A model generated the notes under the pieces. That model was not told where the DNA came from and did no database searches. It worked only from the letters and a program-made list of their open reading frames with translations. Shown in pieces: positions 29,397 through 38,983 of a DNA stretch of 64,000 nucleotides. Origin of the DNA: Pseudomonas alkylphenolica (lineage in GTDB: Bacteria > Pseudomonadota > Gammaproteobacteria > Pseudomonadales > Pseudomonadaceae); assembly GCF_000746525.1 (NCBI RefSeq), contig NZ_CP009048.1, positions 281,501-345,500 on the forward strand, given 5' to 3'. Numbering within the stretch: the stretch's first letter is position 1; each line of letters opens with the position of its first letter. Both the position numbers and the translations under genes were made by a program.

Positions 29397-30227
29397 TCAA
29401 TTCTCCAGCACGGGGCTGAACACCCGTGGCGCACTGTGTTTGGGCAGGTGGATCAGGTTGAGGTTGTGGCGACGTGCCCATTGCAGGGCCAGACCGGTCG
29501 GCGACGACAGGCTGACCAGGGTCTGGATGCCGGCGCGCAGGACTTTCTGGATCAACTCCAGGCTGCAGCGGCTGGTGACGATCGCCAGGCCGCCGTCGAG
29601 GCTGATGTGCTGGCGCAACAGGGCGCCGATCAGCTTGTCGAGGGCGTTGTGCCGGCCAATGTCTTCGCGGCCAAGCAGCAGTTCACCCTGGTTGTTCATG
29701 AACAGTGCCGCGTGTACCGCACCGCAGTGCTGGCCCAGCGGCTGGAAAGCATCGATGCGCTGGCGCAGGCCATCGAGCCAGTGCGCGGGCGGCAGCGGGG
29801 CGCCAGGCAACACCTTCAGTTCCGGCAGCGCTTGTTCCAGGGCTTCGACACCGCACAGACCGCAGCCACTGGTGCCGGCCAACTGGCGCCGTTGGTTCTT
29901 CAGGTTCCAGAAGGCGCGGCTGGCGATTTCCACTTCCGCGCTGATCGCCGAACCCCGGCCGGTGAGCTTGAGGTCATAGATGTCGTCAGGCGAAGTGATA
30001 ATGCCGCTGCCGAGGCTGAAGCCGACGATAAAGTCTTCAAGGTCGGTCGGGCTTACCAGCATTACCGCCTGGTTGATGCCGTTGTAGGCAATGCCCAGGG
30101 CGACTTCTTCGGCCAGCGGTGTGCTGGCCTGGCTGTCATCGGTCAGGTGGCTGTAGTCATAGCGGTTGCTGGCCGCGGGCGCAGTCAGGGGGGCGGACGC
30201 CGCGCAGGCCGGAGGTGTTGTGCTCAT
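29397..30227 (-). CDS. fdhD: formate dehydrogenase accessory sulfurtransferase FdhD
   Basis: A 276-residue cytosolic protein that passes sulfur from IscS to the molybdenum cofactor of formate-dehydrogenase-type enzymes. The catalytic Cys pair is C122 and C125 in TSGCGLCGVEAL, and the block GREDIGRHNALDKLIG is diagnostic. It is directly upstream of the oxidoreductase gene and presumably matures that protein. Confidence 0.93.
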   Translation of the reverse strand: MSTTPPACAASAPLTAPAASNRYDYSHLTDDSQASTPLAEEVALGIAYNGINQAVMLVSPTDLEDFIVGFSLGSGIITSPDDIYDLKLTGRGSAISAEVEIASRAFWNLKNQRRQLAGTSGCGLCGVEALEQALPELKVLPGAPLPPAHWLDGLRQRIDAFQPLGQHCGAVHAALFMNNQGELLLGREDIGRHNALDKLIGALLRQHISLDGGLAIVTSRCSLELIQKVLRAGIQTLVSLSSPTGLALQWARRHNLNLIHLPKHSAPRVFSPVLEN

Positions 30228-30319
30228 TAGAGATACCGGCGGCTGGTCTGGTTTAAGCCTAGGCTTGCGCTCGGGTATCGTCTAATCGCTAATGCTGATG
30301 CCTTGATAGATGGCGTCGA

Positions 30320-31207
30320 TCAGGCACCGCTTTGCAAGGCTTGGAATTCAGCCAGGCAGGCTTCGGCCAGGGCCGAGCGTGGCGCCGTGCGCCGCATGAT
30401 CAGGCCCAGTGGCGCGAGGGTGCTGGCCTGCTCGATCGGTTGCAGGCGCAGCCGTTCGGTGAGGACTTCCAGGCCCGCTGCCAGTGGCATGATCGCGCAA
30501 CACAAACCGCCGCCGACCGCCTGGACCAGCTGATGGACGGCATCGGTCTGTAGCAGCAACCGCGGCTCCAGCCCCCGGCTGTGAAAGTTGTGATCGATCG
30601 ACTGGCGAAAGTGCATGCCGGCGGTCAGCAGGCCCAGCGGCAGTTCGGTCAATGCCTGCCAGCTTAAGGGCTGCTCGTCGAAGCGAAAATGATCTGGGTC
30701 ATACAACAGGCCCATGCGTGTTTCACCCAGAGGCAGGGACAGAAAACGCTCGTGGTCCAGGCGTTCGAGGTAGGACACCCCCAGATCCAGACGGTTACTG
30801 GTCAACTGCTCAAGAATCTGTTCGGAGCTCAGCGCGCTGAGTTCGAAGTTCAGGTCCGGGTGGTGTTGGTGCAGGCGTTGCAGCAAGGGCAACGGATCGA
30901 AGCTCGACAGCGGCACTACGCCCAGGCGCAGGTTACCGACCAGGTGACCGCGACAGGCAGCGGCTTCAGCATGCAGGCCATCGTATGCCGCAATCACTGT
31001 ACGCGCCCAGGCCAGCACCCGCTCGCCCTGGGCGGTGAAGCCTTCGAAGCGCTGGCCACGGTTGACCAGGGCCAGGTCCAGCTCTTGCTCCAGGTTGCGC
31101 AGGCGCATGGACAAGGTCGGTTGGGTTACATGACAGCGGGCGGCGGCTTGGCCGAAGTGGCGGGTTTCATCCAGGGCGATGAGGAATTTGAGTTGTTTGA
31201 TGTCCAT
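30320..31207 (-). CDS. LysR-family transcriptional regulator
   Basis: A 295-residue LysR regulator with N-terminal winged HTH (MDIKQLKFLIALDETRHFGQAAARCHVTQPTLSMRLRNLEQEL) and a periplasmic-binding-like effector domain. It lies on the same strand 92 bases upstream of fdhD, so it is a candidate regulator of the oxidoreductase operon. The ATG at 31207 fits the family start. The order LysM protein - LysR - FdhD - oxidoreductase matches P. aeruginosa from memory. Confidence 0.88.
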   Translation of the reverse strand: MDIKQLKFLIALDETRHFGQAAARCHVTQPTLSMRLRNLEQELDLALVNRGQRFEGFTAQGERVLAWARTVIAAYDGLHAEAAACRGHLVGNLRLGVVPLSSFDPLPLLQRLHQHHPDLNFELSALSSEQILEQLTSNRLDLGVSYLERLDHERFLSLPLGETRMGLLYDPDHFRFDEQPLSWQALTELPLGLLTAGMHFRQSIDHNFHSRGLEPRLLLQTDAVHQLVQAVGGGLCCAIMPLAAGLEVLTERLRLQPIEQASTLAPLGLIMRRTAPRSALAEACLAEFQALQSGA

Positions 31208-31291
31208 CGTCGCTCCGTGGCGCAAAGCAGGCGGAGCATTCTAACCTGTCCTAGACTCCAGGCTCCGAGATTCATCACCAAGGAGAGCGGT

Positions 31292-31732
31292 ATGAGCATT
31301 TTCAGTTTCATCAAAGAGGCCGGTGAGAAAATCATCGACCTGCTGACCCCAGGTAATGCCAATGCCAGCGAGCAATTGCAGAAGCACGTGGAAGCGGTTG
31401 GACTCGGCAACCCGAACATCCAGGCCACGGTCGATGGCGACAAGGTGACCGTCACCGGAGAAGTGGCCAGCCAGGAAGAGAAGGAAAAAATTCTTCTGGC
31501 GCTGGGCAACATTGCCGGTGTGGCTAGCGTGGATGACCAGATCACCGTGACCGGACCGGTCGTCGCCGCTGCGCGCTTTGTGGTGGTGAAGAAGGGCGAT
31601 ACCCTCAGCGCGATTTCGCTGGCGGTGTATGGCAACGCCAATCTGTACAACAAGATCTTCGAAGCCAACAAGCCGATGCTCAAGCACCCGGACAAGATCT
31701 ATCCGGGCCAGTCGCTGCGCATTCCCGAGTAA
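31292..31732 (+). CDS. BON-LysM domain protein (Kbp/YgaU-like)
   Basis: A 146-residue soluble protein without a signal peptide: a short amphipathic N-terminus (MSIFSFIKEAGEKIIDLL), a BON domain (about 25-88, QATVDGDKVTVTGEVASQEEKEKIL) and a C-terminal LysM domain (96-145, VKKGDTLSAISLAVYGN...IYPGQSLRIPE). E. coli Kbp has this layout and binds potassium; the same is plausible here. AAGGAGAG precedes the ATG. Its stop codon abuts the convergent HAD gene with no spacer. Confidence 0.9.
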   Translation: MSIFSFIKEAGEKIIDLLTPGNANASEQLQKHVEAVGLGNPNIQATVDGDKVTVTGEVASQEEKEKILLALGNIAGVASVDDQITVTGPVVAAARFVVVKKGDTLSAISLAVYGNANLYNKIFEANKPMLKHPDKIYPGQSLRIPE

Positions 31733-32395
31733 TCACAAGCCTTCGAGTAGCGTCCGGTAGTCTTCGACCGCGGCGAACTCCTCGGTATTCCGTGGCCCTT
31801 TGCGGCTATCCGGCTGGCGCACCGCAAGCAGGTGTGCCACGCCGAAATCACGAGCGCTGCGCAGGATCGACAAGGTGTCGTCGATAAACAGGCTGCGCTC
31901 AGGCGTGAAATTGATATCGGCCTGCAAGGCCTCCCAGAACTGCGGGTTTTCTTTGGGATAACCGTAGTCATGAGAGCTGATCAGGCGTTCGAAGTAGGGC
32001 GCAAGTTCCACCCGTTCCAGTTTCAGCGACAGCGAGTCGCGGTGGGCGTTGGTGATCAGGATCACCCGTTTGCCGGCCTGCTTGATGGCCTGGAGAAAAG
32101 TGTCAGCGTCCGGGCGCAGGGCGATCAGGTGGGCGGTTTCCAGCTTCAGGTCGCGCACTGAAATATTCAGCTCGCGGCTCCAGAAATCCAGGCAGTACCA
32201 GTTCAGCGAGCCGGCGTGCTGCTCGAACAGGGGCTGCATTTCCAGCTCGGCCATTGCCCGGCTGATACCGTGCAGGTCGGCATAGCGCTGGGGCAGGTGT
32301 TCGAGCCAGAAGTGGTTGTCGAAGTGCAGGTCCAGCAGGGTGCCGTCCATGTCCAGCAGGACGGTGTCGATGGTGGACCAGGCTAAAACGGGCAT
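31733..32395 (-). CDS. yrfG: HAD-family GMP/IMP nucleotidase YrfG
   Basis: A 220-residue HAD hydrolase. The nucleophile motif is DMDGTLLDL with D15 and D17; motif II is ILITNAHRD and motif III/IV ends in SLFIDDTLSILR. Similarity to YrfG predicts 5'-nucleotidase activity on purine monophosphates. It is divergent from nudE. The ATG at 32395 was chosen over a start 15 codons upstream. Confidence 0.87.
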   Translation of the reverse strand: MPVLAWSTIDTVLLDMDGTLLDLHFDNHFWLEHLPQRYADLHGISRAMAELEMQPLFEQHAGSLNWYCLDFWSRELNISVRDLKLETAHLIALRPDADTFLQAIKQAGKRVILITNAHRDSLSLKLERVELAPYFERLISSHDYGYPKENPQFWEALQADINFTPERSLFIDDTLSILRSARDFGVAHLLAVRQPDSRKGPRNTEEFAAVEDYRTLLEGL

Positions 32396-32475
32396 ATGAA
32401 ATTCTCGGACAGTCAGGGCAGCGGTGGCCGGGCAAGCCACGGTATAGTAACCCGTTCACGCCCAGGAGCCGCCCC

Positions 32476-33042
32476 ATGCGCCAGAAACCCACCGTCCTCT
32501 CCCGCGAAATTGTCGCCAGCAGCCGTCTGTTTCGGGTCGAAGCTGTGCAATTGCGTTTTGCCAATGGTAACGAGCGCACGTATGAGCGTCTGGTGGGGCG
32601 CGGCAACGGTTATGGTGCGGTGATGATTGTGGCGATGCTCGATGCCGAGCACGCGGTGCTGGTGGAGGAGTATTGCGGCGGTACCGACGAGTACGAGCTG
32701 TCCTTGCCCAAGGGCCTGATCGAGCCAGGCGAGGATGTGTTGGCGGCGGCGGACCGTGAACTCAAGGAAGAAGCGGGCTTTGGTGCGCGTCAGCTCGAGC
32801 ACCTGACCGAACTGTCGTTGTCGCCGGGCTACATGAGCCAGAAGATCCAGGTGGTACTGGCCACTGACCTGTACGAAGAGCGCCTGGAGGGCGATGAACC
32901 GGAGCCGATGCGCGTCGACAAGATCAACCTGCGCGAGCTTTCAGCGCTGGCCCAGCACCCGCAGTTCTCCGAAGGTCGCGCACTGGCAGCGTTGTACCTG
33001 GTGCGCGACCTGCTGACGCAACGTGGGGTGTTCAGCGCATGA
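32476..33042 (+). CDS. nudE: ADP-compounds Nudix hydrolase NudE
   Basis: A 188-residue Nudix hydrolase acting on ADP-ribose, Ap3A and NADH. The Nudix box is complete from G80 (GLIEPGEDVLAAADRELKEEAGF). AGGAGCC precedes the ATG. It overlaps cysQ by four bases, so the two are co-translated. Confidence 0.92.
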   Translation: MRQKPTVLSREIVASSRLFRVEAVQLRFANGNERTYERLVGRGNGYGAVMIVAMLDAEHAVLVEEYCGGTDEYELSLPKGLIEPGEDVLAAADRELKEEAGFGARQLEHLTELSLSPGYMSQKIQVVLATDLYEERLEGDEPEPMRVDKINLRELSALAQHPQFSEGRALAALYLVRDLLTQRGVFSA

Positions 33043-33866
33043 ACGACCAGCAACTGATGCAACAGGTGGTCGGCTTGGCACGCGAGGCGGGCAAGGCCAT
33101 CCTGCCGTTCTGGCGCGCCGACGTCGCGGTAACGGCGAAAGCCGATGATTCGCCAGTCACTGCTGCTGACCTGGCCGCCCATGAAGTGATTGCCAAGGGT
33201 CTGCAGACGTTGGCCCCGGCGATTCCGGTGCTGTCTGAGGAAGATTGCAATATCCCCTTGAGTGAGCGTCAGCAGTGGCAGCGCTGGTGGCTGGTCGACC
33301 CGCTCGACGGCACCAAGGAGTTCATCGCCGGTACGGAAGAGTTCACCGTCAATATCGCCCTGATCGAGCAGGGCCGCGTAGTGTTTGGCGTGGTGGCGAT
33401 TCCTACCAATGGCCGTTGCTACTACGGTGGCCAGGGCATGGGGGCCTGGCTTGAAAAAGCTGAGGGCGTGGCTGAAGCCATTAAGGTGCGCACCAGCCCA
33501 CCTGCGGGGGAGCGCTTTACCGTGGTCGCCAGCCGTCGACATACCAGCCCAACGCAGGAAGCCCTGCTGGCCGGTTTGAGTACAGCGGTCGGTGAGCTTG
33601 AGCTTGCCAATATCGGCAGCTCGCTGAAGTTCTGTCTGTTGGCTGAAGGGGCTGCCGATTGCTATCCGCGCCTGGCGCCGACGTCCCAGTGGGACACTGC
33701 AGCCGCGCAAGGTGTGCTGGAGGGGGCTGGTGGGGAAGTACTCGACCTCGATGGCCAGGCCTTTGCCTACCCGCCGCGCGAGTCGCTGCTCAACCCCTTC
33801 TTCCTCGCCTTGCCAGCCGCCGCACCGTGGCGCGGCAAGCTGCTGCAACTGGCTTCAACGATGTAG
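33039..33866 (+). CDS. cysQ: 3'(2'),5'-bisphosphate nucleotidase CysQ
   Basis: A 275-residue inositol-monophosphatase-family enzyme that removes PAP formed in sulfate assimilation. Metal-binding motifs are SEE (E68 region) and DPLDGTKEFIAG (87-98), and TSQWDTAAAQGVLEGAGG is the C-terminal family block. It is coupled to nudE. Its 3' end overlaps the convergent thioesterase gene by 12 bases. Confidence 0.94.
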   Translation: MNDQQLMQQVVGLAREAGKAILPFWRADVAVTAKADDSPVTAADLAAHEVIAKGLQTLAPAIPVLSEEDCNIPLSERQQWQRWWLVDPLDGTKEFIAGTEEFTVNIALIEQGRVVFGVVAIPTNGRCYYGGQGMGAWLEKAEGVAEAIKVRTSPPAGERFTVVASRRHTSPTQEALLAGLSTAVGELELANIGSSLKFCLLAEGAADCYPRLAPTSQWDTAAAQGVLEGAGGEVLDLDGQAFAYPPRESLLNPFFLALPAAAPWRGKLLQLASTM

Positions 33867-34310
33867 CACGTACTGGCCGCTGAACAGCACGGCGGCCTCA
33901 TCGCTACCCGCATTGCTGACCCGGGTGTGCAGGTTAAGGCGCGCCCGGCCGCGACGCTGGTAAGTGGCAACGAAGCGTTCCCAGACTTTCTCCTCCGGCG
34001 CTGCGCACACGGCGATGGCCGCGCCGGTGACCGGCAGCGGATAGCTGATCTGTCCTTCCTGAATGACGATATGACCATCGTCGATGCCCGCCTCACGCAA
34101 GCGCAGGTGCAACCAGCCCCATCCGACCAGCACGGCAGCGCAGTACAGACTGCCGCCGAACATGGTGCTCTTGTGGTTGACATTGGCGGCCAGCGGCAAC
34201 TGCAGGCGCAGTTGCTGGTGCTGCCAGTCGAGAACCTGCAAGCCCATTTCGCGGGTCAGCGGAATGTCGCCGTGCAGCACAGATTCCAGGTAGCGGCTGT
34301 CCGTGGTCAT
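33855..34310 (-). CDS. YiiD C-terminal-type thioesterase
   Basis: A 151-residue hotdog protein like the C-terminal half of E. coli YiiD (NHKSTMFGGSLYCAAVLVGWGWLHLRLREAG). It is probably an acyl-CoA or acyl-ACP thioesterase with unknown substrate. Its start overlaps the dctD stop by four bases, an odd partner for a two-component system. Convergent overlap with cysQ is 12 bases. Confidence 0.82.
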   Translation of the reverse strand: MTTDSRYLESVLHGDIPLTREMGLQVLDWQHQQLRLQLPLAANVNHKSTMFGGSLYCAAVLVGWGWLHLRLREAGIDDGHIVIQEGQISYPLPVTGAAIAVCAAPEEKVWERFVATYQRRGRARLNLHTRVSNAGSDEAAVLFSGQYVLHR

Positions 34311-35719
34311 GGGCGGTTATCCTCCATTTCGTCAGGGCTGGTATTGCTGTCGGCGAAGCTCAGGCCATGTTTGCGCAGTTTGTCGTGCAGGGTCTTGCGT
34401 GGAATACCCAGTGCTTCGGCAAGGCTGCGCATGGAGCTGTGCGGCTGGGCCAGTTCGGCGGCGATCAGCGAGCGTTCGAATTGCTCGACCTGGTCGCTGA
34501 GGTTGCCGCTGGTGGCAGTGACCGGTTGTTCGTGGGCCGGCGCAGGCGCCTCACCGTCCAGCGCCAGCTCCAGCCCGAGGGCGAAGCGTTCGGCGGCATT
34601 CTGCAGTTCACGTACGTTGCCTGGCCAGTTGTGACGCAGCAACAGCGCGCGCTGTGCCGGCTGCAAGCTGTTCGCTGGCAGACCGTGGCGTTCGCTCGCG
34701 GCATCGGCGAAATGCTGGAACAACACCAGAATGTCATCGCCGCGTTCACGCAGCGGCGGAATGCGCAGCGGTGCGACGTTCAGGCGGTAGTACAGGTCGG
34801 CGCGGAAACGCCCCTGGTCGGCGGCCTGACGCAGGTCTTCCTTGGTGGCGGCGATGATGCGGATGTCCAGCGGGATCTGCTGGTTACCGCCCAGACGTTC
34901 AACCACGCGCTCCTGCAGCAGACGCAGCAGCTTGACCTGTACGTCCAGGCTCATGCTCTCGATTTCGTCGAGGAACAGCGTGCCGCCATTGGCAAACTCG
35001 AATTTGCCGATCCGGCGTTTCTGCGCCCCGGTGAATGCCCCCGGCTCGTGGCCGAACAGTTCGCTTTCGACCACCGATTCGGCCAGGGCGCCGGCGTTGA
35101 TCGCCACGAACGGGCCGTCGCGACGGCTCGACAGGTCATGCAGGGCGCGGGCGACCACTTCCTTGCCGGCACCGGTCTCGCCGAGGATCAGCACATCGGC
35201 GCGGGTCCCGGCGAGAGCGCCGATCTGCTCGCGCAGGCGCAGCATGGGGGTGGAGTGACCGACCAGGCGGGTACTCAGTTGCTGGCGGTCGCTCAGGGCC
35301 AGGCGCAGGCTGCGGTTGTCCAGCACCAGGCGGCGCAGGGCCAGGGCGCGGCGCACGCTGTCGAGCAGGGCGTCGCTGGCGAAGGGTTTTTCGAGAAAAT
35401 CATAGGCGCCCGCACGCATGGCCTGGACCGCCAGCGGCACATCACCGTGCCCGGTAATCAGCAGCACCGGCAGCTCCGGGTCCTGAGCGTGCACCTGTTG
35501 CAACAGCTGCAGACCATCAATGCCAGGCATGCGGATATCGCTGACCAGCACGCCGGGCCAGTCCTGTTCGATACGTGCGGCCAGGTTCTGCGCATCGCTC
35601 AGCGACAGGACGTTGAGACCGGCAAGATCCAGGGTCTGGCTCAGGGCCTGGCGCAGGTGTGGGTCGTCGTCGACCAGAATCACCTGTACGCGGCTGTCGA
35701 TGAGCGGCTCGGTCGTCAT
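34307..35719 (-). CDS. dctD: sigma-54-dependent response regulator DctD
   Basis: A 470-residue NtrC-type activator of C4-dicarboxylate transport. The receiver has D61 as phospho-acceptor (VLVSDIRMPGIDG). The AAA+ domain has Walker A GETGAGKE (180-187), the sigma-54 contact loop GAFTGA (227-232) and Walker B TLFLDE (247-252). A Fis-type HTH ends the protein (SLAEALGIPRKTLHDKLRKHGL). It overlaps dctB by four bases. No dicarboxylate transporter gene is in the window. Confidence 0.9.
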   Translation of the reverse strand: MTTEPLIDSRVQVILVDDDPHLRQALSQTLDLAGLNVLSLSDAQNLAARIEQDWPGVLVSDIRMPGIDGLQLLQQVHAQDPELPVLLITGHGDVPLAVQAMRAGAYDFLEKPFASDALLDSVRRALALRRLVLDNRSLRLALSDRQQLSTRLVGHSTPMLRLREQIGALAGTRADVLILGETGAGKEVVARALHDLSSRRDGPFVAINAGALAESVVESELFGHEPGAFTGAQKRRIGKFEFANGGTLFLDEIESMSLDVQVKLLRLLQERVVERLGGNQQIPLDIRIIAATKEDLRQAADQGRFRADLYYRLNVAPLRIPPLRERGDDILVLFQHFADAASERHGLPANSLQPAQRALLLRHNWPGNVRELQNAAERFALGLELALDGEAPAPAHEQPVTATSGNLSDQVEQFERSLIAAELAQPHSSMRSLAEALGIPRKTLHDKLRKHGLSFADSNTSPDEMEDNRP

Positions 35720-37530
35720 GCCGATGGGTCCTCCGAAGTTTGCAGATTGGCACCGGGCTTGGCGACGCGCAGCTGCAGGGTAAGCAAGGCGCCACCTTCC
35801 GGGTGGTTGCCGAGCAGCAACTCGCCGCCCAGCGCGCGCATCAAGGTATCGCAGATCGCCAGGCCCAGGCCAAGCCCCTGGGTACGCGTCTTGGTGGTGA
35901 AAAACGGTTCGCGCGCACGGGCCAGCGCTTCGCTGGTAAAACCCGGGCCGTTGTCGCGAATGTACAGGTAGACGTTGCCGTCGCGCTGTTCGGCACTGAG
36001 CATGAGTTTACGCGGGTTGGCTTTTTCGGTCAGGGCATCAAGGGCGTTGGCCAGCAGGTTGCCCAGCACCTGGCGCAGGCGGGTTTCACCGGCCTGGACC
36101 CACAGCGTCGCATCCGGCAGGTCGCGCACCAGCTCTACCGCCATGGCACGGCGGCGCTTGGCCAGCAGGGCCAGGGCGTCATCCAGCGCCGGTTGCAGTG
36201 CCACGCTTTCCGGCGCATGCCTGTCGCGGCGGGCGAAGGCGCGCAGGTGGGCAATGATCGAAGCCATGCGTCCGGTCAGTTCGCTGATCAGTTTGAGGTT
36301 GCTGCGGGCGTCGTCGGTACGCTGGTGATCGAGCAGGATCTCGGCATTTTCGGCATAGCTGCGGATCGCCGCCAAGGGCTGGTTGAGCTCGTGGCTGATG
36401 CTTGCCGACATGGTCCCCAGCACCGACAGTTTGCCGGCCTGGACCAGCTCGTCCTGCGCGCGCACCAGTTCCTGCTGGGCTTGCTCGCGCTCCAGTACCT
36501 CGTCTTTCAGGCGGCTGTTGAGCCCTTCGAGGTCGGCGGTGCGCTCAATCACGCGTTTCTCCAGCTCCTGGCGGGCATGCGCCTCGAAGTCGATACGGTC
36601 CATGTAATGGCGTCGGCGTTGCATCATCAGGCCCAGCAACAGCATCAGTACCAGCAGAGCGGCGGCGCCGATGGCGACCACGGTGTTCACCGAGCGGTCG
36701 ATCAGGGTTCGCGGGGCAAGGATGCTGACCTGCCAGCCGGTTTCCTCAATCGCCTGGGTCTGGATCAACCAGGCCGCCTGGTCAAGGTTCAGTGGCTGCG
36801 GGGCCTGGGTCGGGTAGGGCTGGATGGCGGTAATCGCTTCGCGTTCGGCATCGCTCAGCGGCCGGGTGGCTCGAAAGCGCCAGTCCGGACGTGAAGTGAG
36901 GATCACCACGCCGTTATGGTCGGTCAGCAGCAACTGCTCGGGGGTTTTGCCCCACAGGGTTTCGGTGTGATCCAAGTCGACCTTGACCACCAGCGCGCCG
37001 ATGATCTGCTCACCATCGCGTACCGCGGCGGCGAAGAAATAGCCACGCTTGGCTGAGGTCGTGCCCTGGCCGAAGAAGCGCCCCAGGCGGCCGGCAATCG
37101 CTTCGGTGTAGTACGGGCGGAAGGCGAAGTTGCGACCGACGAAGCTGTCGTGCTTGTCCCAGTTAGACGCCGCCAGGGTATTGCCCCGGGCGTCCATCAG
37201 GTACATGACTTCGGCGCCGGTCTGGCTGGCGATGTCCTTGAGCAGACGGTTGGCGTTAGTCAGAGTTTCCAGGCGCAGCGGATCGGCCAGCACCGCGCGC
37301 AGGGCGGGCAGGTCGCCAAGGATCTGCGGCAGCGTTTCATAGCGATGCAGGGTGCCCAGCAGGTTGGCGACGTACAGGTCCAGGGTCTGGCGGTTCTGGC
37401 CGGCCAGTTCGCCTTGGTAATAGTGTTTGGCCAGGTGCTGCAAGGGCCAGAGCAAGGGCGCCAGGCACACCGCCAGCAATGCCAGACTGCGCCATCGAGG
37501 GCGGCGGGGAAGAGGTGGAATCTTGGTCAT
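35716..37530 (-). CDS. dctB: C4-dicarboxylate sensor kinase DctB
   Basis: An inner-membrane kinase of 604 residues. Transmembrane helices lie near 15-35 and 285-305 and enclose a double-PDC (dCache) sensor with the family sequence NWDKHDSFVGRNFAFRPYYTEAIAG. A coiled-coil follows, then HisKA with the His in ISHELNQPLAAIRSYAEN, and HATPase with NLLANALDALTE and DNGPGF...GLGLGLAI. The ATG at 37530 starts MTKIPPLPRRPRW. It phosphorylates DctD. P. aeruginosa likewise has dctBD next to the rhamnose genes. Confidence 0.9.
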   Translation of the reverse strand: MTKIPPLPRRPRWRSLALLAVCLAPLLWPLQHLAKHYYQGELAGQNRQTLDLYVANLLGTLHRYETLPQILGDLPALRAVLADPLRLETLTNANRLLKDIASQTGAEVMYLMDARGNTLAASNWDKHDSFVGRNFAFRPYYTEAIAGRLGRFFGQGTTSAKRGYFFAAAVRDGEQIIGALVVKVDLDHTETLWGKTPEQLLLTDHNGVVILTSRPDWRFRATRPLSDAEREAITAIQPYPTQAPQPLNLDQAAWLIQTQAIEETGWQVSILAPRTLIDRSVNTVVAIGAAALLVLMLLLGLMMQRRRHYMDRIDFEAHARQELEKRVIERTADLEGLNSRLKDEVLEREQAQQELVRAQDELVQAGKLSVLGTMSASISHELNQPLAAIRSYAENAEILLDHQRTDDARSNLKLISELTGRMASIIAHLRAFARRDRHAPESVALQPALDDALALLAKRRRAMAVELVRDLPDATLWVQAGETRLRQVLGNLLANALDALTEKANPRKLMLSAEQRDGNVYLYIRDNGPGFTSEALARAREPFFTTKTRTQGLGLGLAICDTLMRALGGELLLGNHPEGGALLTLQLRVAKPGANLQTSEDPSA

Positions 37531-37565
37531 GGTAACTGCGCCAGAATGATCTGGCGCATTATGCG

Positions 37566-38441
37566 CTACTTCAGGCAGTCGATCAGCGCTTGCTGCCAGT
37601 GCGGTTGGCTGACCTGCCACTCGCGTTGCAGGCGGCTGCAATCGAGGCGCGAGTTGTGCGGACGACGGGCCGGGGTAGGGTACTCGCTTGAAGAGATCGG
37701 GAGCAGCTCGGCGCATGGCAGCCCCTGGGCCTTGAGTTGCTCGCCGATGGCCTGGGCAAAGCCAAACCAGGAGGTTTCACCCTGAGCGGTCAGGTGGTAG
37801 GTGCCCCACGCGCCAGCCTGGCCTGCCTGCCAGCGTTCGATCAGAGCCCGGGTGCTCAGCGCGATGGTACCGGCCCAGGTCGGTGCGCCGATCTGGTCAG
37901 CGACGATGCGCAGCTCCGGCTTTTCCTGCAGCAGGCGCTGCATGGTCAGCAGGAAGTTACGCCCATGGCGCGAATACACCCAACTGGTCCGCAGGATCAG
38001 GTGCTCGCCACCGACCACGGCAATGGCCTGTTCACCGGCCAGCTTGCTGCGCCCGTAGACGCCCAGCGGATTGGGCACATCGTCTTCGGTGTAAGGGGCG
38101 TCCTTGCTGCCGTCGAACACGTAGTCAGTGGAATAGTGAATCAGCGGAATTCCCAACTTCGCGGCTTCTTCGGCGAAGATGCCCGGTGCCTTGGCATTGA
38201 TTGCAAACGCCAGTTCCGGCTCGCTCTCGGCTTGATCCACTGCCGTATGAGCGGCAGCATTGATGATCAGGTCAGGCTTGAGCGCCTGCACCCGCTCGCG
38301 GATGCAGGCGGGGTGGGCCAGGTCGAGCTGGTTACGACCCAGGACGTGCAACTGGCCAAGGGCGCCCAGGTGCTGTTGCAGCTCCCGGGATACCTGGCCG
38401 TGCTGGCCGCTGATCAGGATATTCAGTCGGCGTGCGGTCAT
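37566..38441 (-). CDS. rfbD: dTDP-4-dehydrorhamnose reductase
   Basis: A 291-residue SDR-family NADPH enzyme, the last step to dTDP-L-rhamnose. The N-terminal Rossmann motif is ISGQHGQVSRELQ. The catalytic YxxxK is in YGRSKLAGEQAI, and HYSTDYVFDGS is diagnostic. It is the last gene of rfbBACD and overlaps rfbC by four bases. Confidence 0.94.
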   Translation of the reverse strand: MTARRLNILISGQHGQVSRELQQHLGALGQLHVLGRNQLDLAHPACIRERVQALKPDLIINAAAHTAVDQAESEPELAFAINAKAPGIFAEEAAKLGIPLIHYSTDYVFDGSKDAPYTEDDVPNPLGVYGRSKLAGEQAIAVVGGEHLILRTSWVYSRHGRNFLLTMQRLLQEKPELRIVADQIGAPTWAGTIALSTRALIERWQAGQAGAWGTYHLTAQGETSWFGFAQAIGEQLKAQGLPCAELLPISSSEYPTPARRPHNSRLDCSRLQREWQVSQPHWQQALIDCLK

Positions 38442-38983
38442 GGGAGCAGGTCCAGCTCTTTCAGCGATTTACCGGCTTGGTCCTTGGCGGACAACTGCGG
38501 TGCTTCAGTCAGTTGCCAGTCGATGGCCAGGTCTGGATCATCCCAACGAATGCAGCGTTCAGCGGCTGGGTTGTAGTAGTCGGTGGTTTTGTAGAGAAAT
38601 TCGGCGCTGTCGCTCAACACGACGAAACCGTGAGCGAAACCTTCCGGTATCCAAAGCTGGCGGCGATTGTCGGCAGACAGCCTTACTCCGACCCACTGCC
38701 CGAAGTGCGGGGAACTGCGGCGGACATCGACAGCAACATCCAGCACTTCACCGTGGGTCACGCGAACCAGCTTGCCTTGGGTATTTTCCAGTTGATAGTG
38801 CAGCCCACGAAGTACGCCTTTCTGCGACTTGGAGTGGTTGTCCTGGACAAAGGTTGTGCAAACGCCGGTTTTTTCTTTGAACACCTCGGCGTTGAAACTC
38901 TCGTAGAAAAAACCGCGGTCATCGCCGAATACTTTCGGTTCGAGGATCAGTACACCCGGCAGATCAGTAGTAATTACGTTCAT
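38438..38983 (-). CDS. rfbC: dTDP-4-dehydrorhamnose 3,5-epimerase
   Basis: A 181-residue cupin that epimerises C3 and C5 of the 4-keto sugar. The active-site His is in LRGLHYQ, and WIPEGFAHGF is the second family block. The ATG shares one base with the rfbA stop (TAATG). Confidence 0.95.
   Translation of the reverse strand: MNVITTDLPGVLILEPKVFGDDRGFFYESFNAEVFKEKTGVCTTFVQDNHSKSQKGVLRGLHYQLENTQGKLVRVTHGEVLDVAVDVRRSSPHFGQWVGVRLSADNRRQLWIPEGFAHGFVVLSDSAEFLYKTTDYYNPAAERCIRWDDPDLAIDWQLTEAPQLSAKDQAGKSLKELDLLP

Noticed and set aside
30320..31207. LysR gene as oxyR
   Set aside because: The N-terminal HTH resembles many LysR proteins, but the effector domain lacks the OxyR Cys pair context and the neighbourhood (fdhD) points elsewhere.
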